Shown in pieces: positions 62,807-64,000 of a DNA stretch of 64,000 bases (position 1 is its first letter; each line of letters opens with the position of its first letter). The DNA comes from Alphaproteobacteria bacterium (GTDB lineage: Bacteria; Pseudomonadota; Alphaproteobacteria; SMXP01): positions 1-64,000 of the forward strand of contig JANQPV010000022.1 in assembly GCA_028285305.1 (NCBI GenBank), read 5' to 3'. The notes under the pieces were generated by a model. The model saw nothing but the letters and a program-made list of their open reading frames with translations, searched no databases and had not been told where the DNA came from. Position numbers and translations under genes: made by a program.

Positions 62807-62983
62807 ATGATCGGGCTCATTCGATTTCTTGCACTTTTCTTTGTGTTTTCATCCGTTTCGGCTTGTGTACCCCTCGCGGTTGGCGCTGGCGGTGGCTACG
62901 TCATCCATGATGAGAGCACAGAAGGGGACGGCAACTTCGACCCTCTTGAAAACCTTCGTGGCAAGGGTGACGGCAAGAATTAA
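62807..62983 (+). CDS. Small lipoprotein
   Basis: 58 aa from ATG 62807 (RBS AAAGGAG). Signal MIGLIRFLALFFVFSSVSAC with Cys at the lipobox, then a short glycine-rich mature part (VPLAVGAGGGYVIHDE). Too short for a family call. It lies between GNAT and the macro-domain gene, probably in the same transcript. Confidence 0.7.
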   Translation: MIGLIRFLALFFVFSSVSACVPLAVGAGGGYVIHDESTEGDGNFDPLENLRGKGDGKN

Positions 62984-62992
62984 GGTCCGGTT

Positions 62993-63520
62993 GTGCTTGA
63001 TCGTCTCAGCGTTCAGCAAGCGGATATTACAACGCTCAAGGTTGACGTCATCGTGAATGCAGCAAAGGAATCGCTCCTTGGTGGCGGCGGTGTCGACGGG
63101 GCCATTCACCGGGCGGCTGGGCCGGACTTGCTGGAAGAATGCCGGACATTGGGAGGGTGCTCCACGGGAGATGCCAAGCTTACCAGAGGCTATCTTCTGC
63201 CGGCAAAGCATGTCATCCATACGGTTGGACCCGTCTGGCAAGGGGGTGCAGCCAACGAGGACGACTTGCTAGCGTCCTGCTACCGGCGCTCGCTTGAAGT
63301 CTGCCAAGATGCTGGCGCAGTCTCAATCGCATTCCCCTCTATCTCAACAGGTGTTTATGGGTTTCCGGCGGAGCGGGCGGCCGCCATCGCTGTGCAAACG
63401 GTCGTCGACTATGCGTCGAAGCACGAGGACCCCAGGACCATCATCTTTTGTTGCTTCTCGCCTGAACAGGCCGAAATGCATCAACGAGAAGTCGACCGTC
63501 TGATCACAGATTTTCTCTGA
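62993..63520 (+). CDS. Macro-domain protein, probable O-acetyl-ADP-ribose deacetylase
   Basis: 175 aa, GTG start 62993. Macro-domain motifs: [26 protein letters not shown] (Asn and Asp of the ADP-ribose pocket) and the second loop [20 protein letters not shown]. This is the MacroD-type set of motifs, whose members remove acetyl or ADP-ribosyl groups. The target is unknown. The 3' end overlaps the convergent MarR gene by 17 nt. Confidence 0.9.
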   Translation: MLDRLSVQQADITTLKVDVIVNAAKESLLGGGGVDGAIHRAAGPDLLEECRTLGGCSTGDAKLTRGYLLPAKHVIHTVGPVWQGGAANEDDLLASCYRRSLEVCQDAGAVSIAFPSISTGVYGFPAERAAAIAVQTVVDYASKHEDPRTIIFCCFSPEQAEMHQREVDRLITDFL

Positions 63521-63923
63521 CTTGTCTGAGCGTCTGAGCGGCCTCTTTGACTTTGGCGGGGCTAAAGGGCCAAGGGCGTTCGGCAATCAAGGCGTTTTCT
63601 TTCTCCCACATGCGGGTCATGGCCCTTGTACCTTCGTCCGTGAGCGTAATATTCATAGAGCGCTTGTGTGCGGGATTTTCTTGTGCCTCGACCAAGCCAG
63701 CTTCCAATAACTCATTGACCAGAATCTGAATCCTCTGCCGCGTCACGCCGCGTGCGTTTGCGATCTGTGGCACCGTATGGGGACCGTTGCGCCTCACAAA
63801 CTCCATGACCGCCCGCATGCCGGCCGTGATGCCTTCATCGGTATGGAGATCGTCGATGAACGAGGTCATGGCGTTAAAGGTGAGCCGGATTTCATTGAAC
63901 AGGTTGGTCAAGTCTTCTTCCAC
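63504..63923 (-). CDS. MarR-family transcriptional regulator
   Basis: 139 aa from GTG 63923, chosen over the ATG at 63980, because two palindromes (63941-63983) would otherwise lie inside the coding sequence, and the extra N-terminus MTTYIVILTTLLSNRKRIS does not look like a MarR start. The helix-turn-helix is [31 protein letters not shown]; the wing is [16 protein letters not shown]. It likely represses itself through these palindromes. Confidence 0.85.
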   Translation of the reverse strand: MEEDLTNLFNEIRLTFNAMTSFIDDLHTDEGITAGMRAVMEFVRRNGPHTVPQIANARGVTRQRIQILVNELLEAGLVEAQENPAHKRSMNITLTDEGTRAMTRMWEKENALIAERPWPFSPAKVKEAAQTLRQVRENL

Positions 63924-63940
63924 CGAGATGCGCTTTCTAT

Positions 63941-63959
63941 TTGACAATAGTGTTGTCAA
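63941..63959. promoter_or_regulatory. MarR operator palindrome 1
   Basis: TTGACAA (63941-63947), 5-bp spacer, TTGTCAA (63953-63959). Perfect 7-bp arms. It lies 18 nt upstream of the proposed MarR start codon and next to the second palindrome. Confidence 0.7.
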
Positions 63960-63983
63960 TATGACAATATATGTTGTCATATT
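63958..63983. promoter_or_regulatory. MarR operator palindrome 2
   Basis: AATATGACAA (63958-63967), 6-bp spacer TATATG, TTGTCATATT (63974-63983). Perfect 10-bp arms sharing the TGACAA core with palindrome 1. The spacing between the two centres is about 20 bp, so two dimers could bind on the same face of the helix. Confidence 0.75.
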
Positions 63984-64000
63984 ATTGGAGGCGTTTCAAT

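Noticed and set aside
1-64000. CRISPR arrays, tRNA or rRNA genes, prophage or insertion-sequence transposases
   Set aside because: No regular spacer-repeat pattern, tRNA-like cloverleaf or transposase-like protein was seen by eye; a covariance-model search would be needed to exclude small RNAs.

Overview
The window is a stretch of chromosome from an alphaproteobacterium. The evidence is gene order and content. It has the dapF-mtaB-ftsY-yciB block next to a System I cytochrome c maturation (ccm) cluster and acnA, the ffh-rpsP-rimM-trmD-rplS block running into leuC/leuD/leuB and asd, a heme-b type sdhCDAB set, and ethylmalonyl-CoA pathway genes (a mesaconyl-CoA hydratase and a malyl-CoA thioesterase). 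The two TonB-dependent receptors show it is Gram-negative. The genus cannot be fixed from the sequence alone. Both edges are chromosomal, and no phage, plasmid, CRISPR array, rRNA or tRNA gene was recognised.

Layout. 0.1-5.7 kb: htpG, a DUF1223 thioredoxin-like protein and acnA. 5.9-12.5 kb: a crotonase-family gene coupled to ccmA, then ccmB, a Lon-like protease, ccmC, ccmD (44 codons) and ccmG. 12.6-20 kb: a MarR regulator with a histone H1-like tail, a Nudix hydrolase, yciB, ftsY, mtaB, dapF and a dicarboxylate/amino-acid symporter. 20-25 kb: two lipoproteins, then ffh-rpsP-rimM-trmD-rplS. 25.16-25.66 kb: a small element made of a DUF559 nuclease gene between two structured terminal inverted repeats. 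25.7-30.6 kb: leuC, a YceI lipoprotein, leuD, leuB and asd. 30.7-35.1 kb: pdxY, the ethylmalonyl-CoA pathway genes, a thioesterase and a two-domain glutaredoxin. 35-43.6 kb: accessory genes (methyltransferase, putative 2-oxoglutarate oxygenase, LysR with two tautomerase-fold proteins, membrane M28 peptidase, TPR protein). 43.9-55.3 kb: a catabolic and uptake region (SDR, TetR, D-aminoacylase-like amidohydrolase, two TonB-dependent receptors, exported SDR, YHS protein). 55.3-62.3 kb: sdhCDA, then a small membrane protein and creD, then sdhB. 62.3-64 kb: GNAT, a small lipoprotein, a macro-domain protein and a MarR regulator with palindromic operators.

How the genes fit together. acnA, sdhCDAB and the malyl/mesaconyl-CoA enzymes belong to central carbon metabolism. 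The ccm genes supply c-type cytochromes to the respiratory chain that sdh feeds. leuCDB, asd and dapF make leucine and the aspartate-family amino acids. ftsY and ffh form the protein-targeting pair, and the trmD block makes ribosome components and modifies tRNA.

The most unusual item is the DUF559 element at 25,163-25,656. Its two ends are about 60-bp inverted repeats, each folding into two hairpins. Where the two copies differ in the stems, the changes are paired, so base pairing is kept. Other points worth attention are an FtsY carrying four copies of its membrane-binding motif, oppositely charged tails on ribosomal proteins S16 and L19, a Lon-like protease inside the ccm cluster, and creD between sdhA and sdhB.
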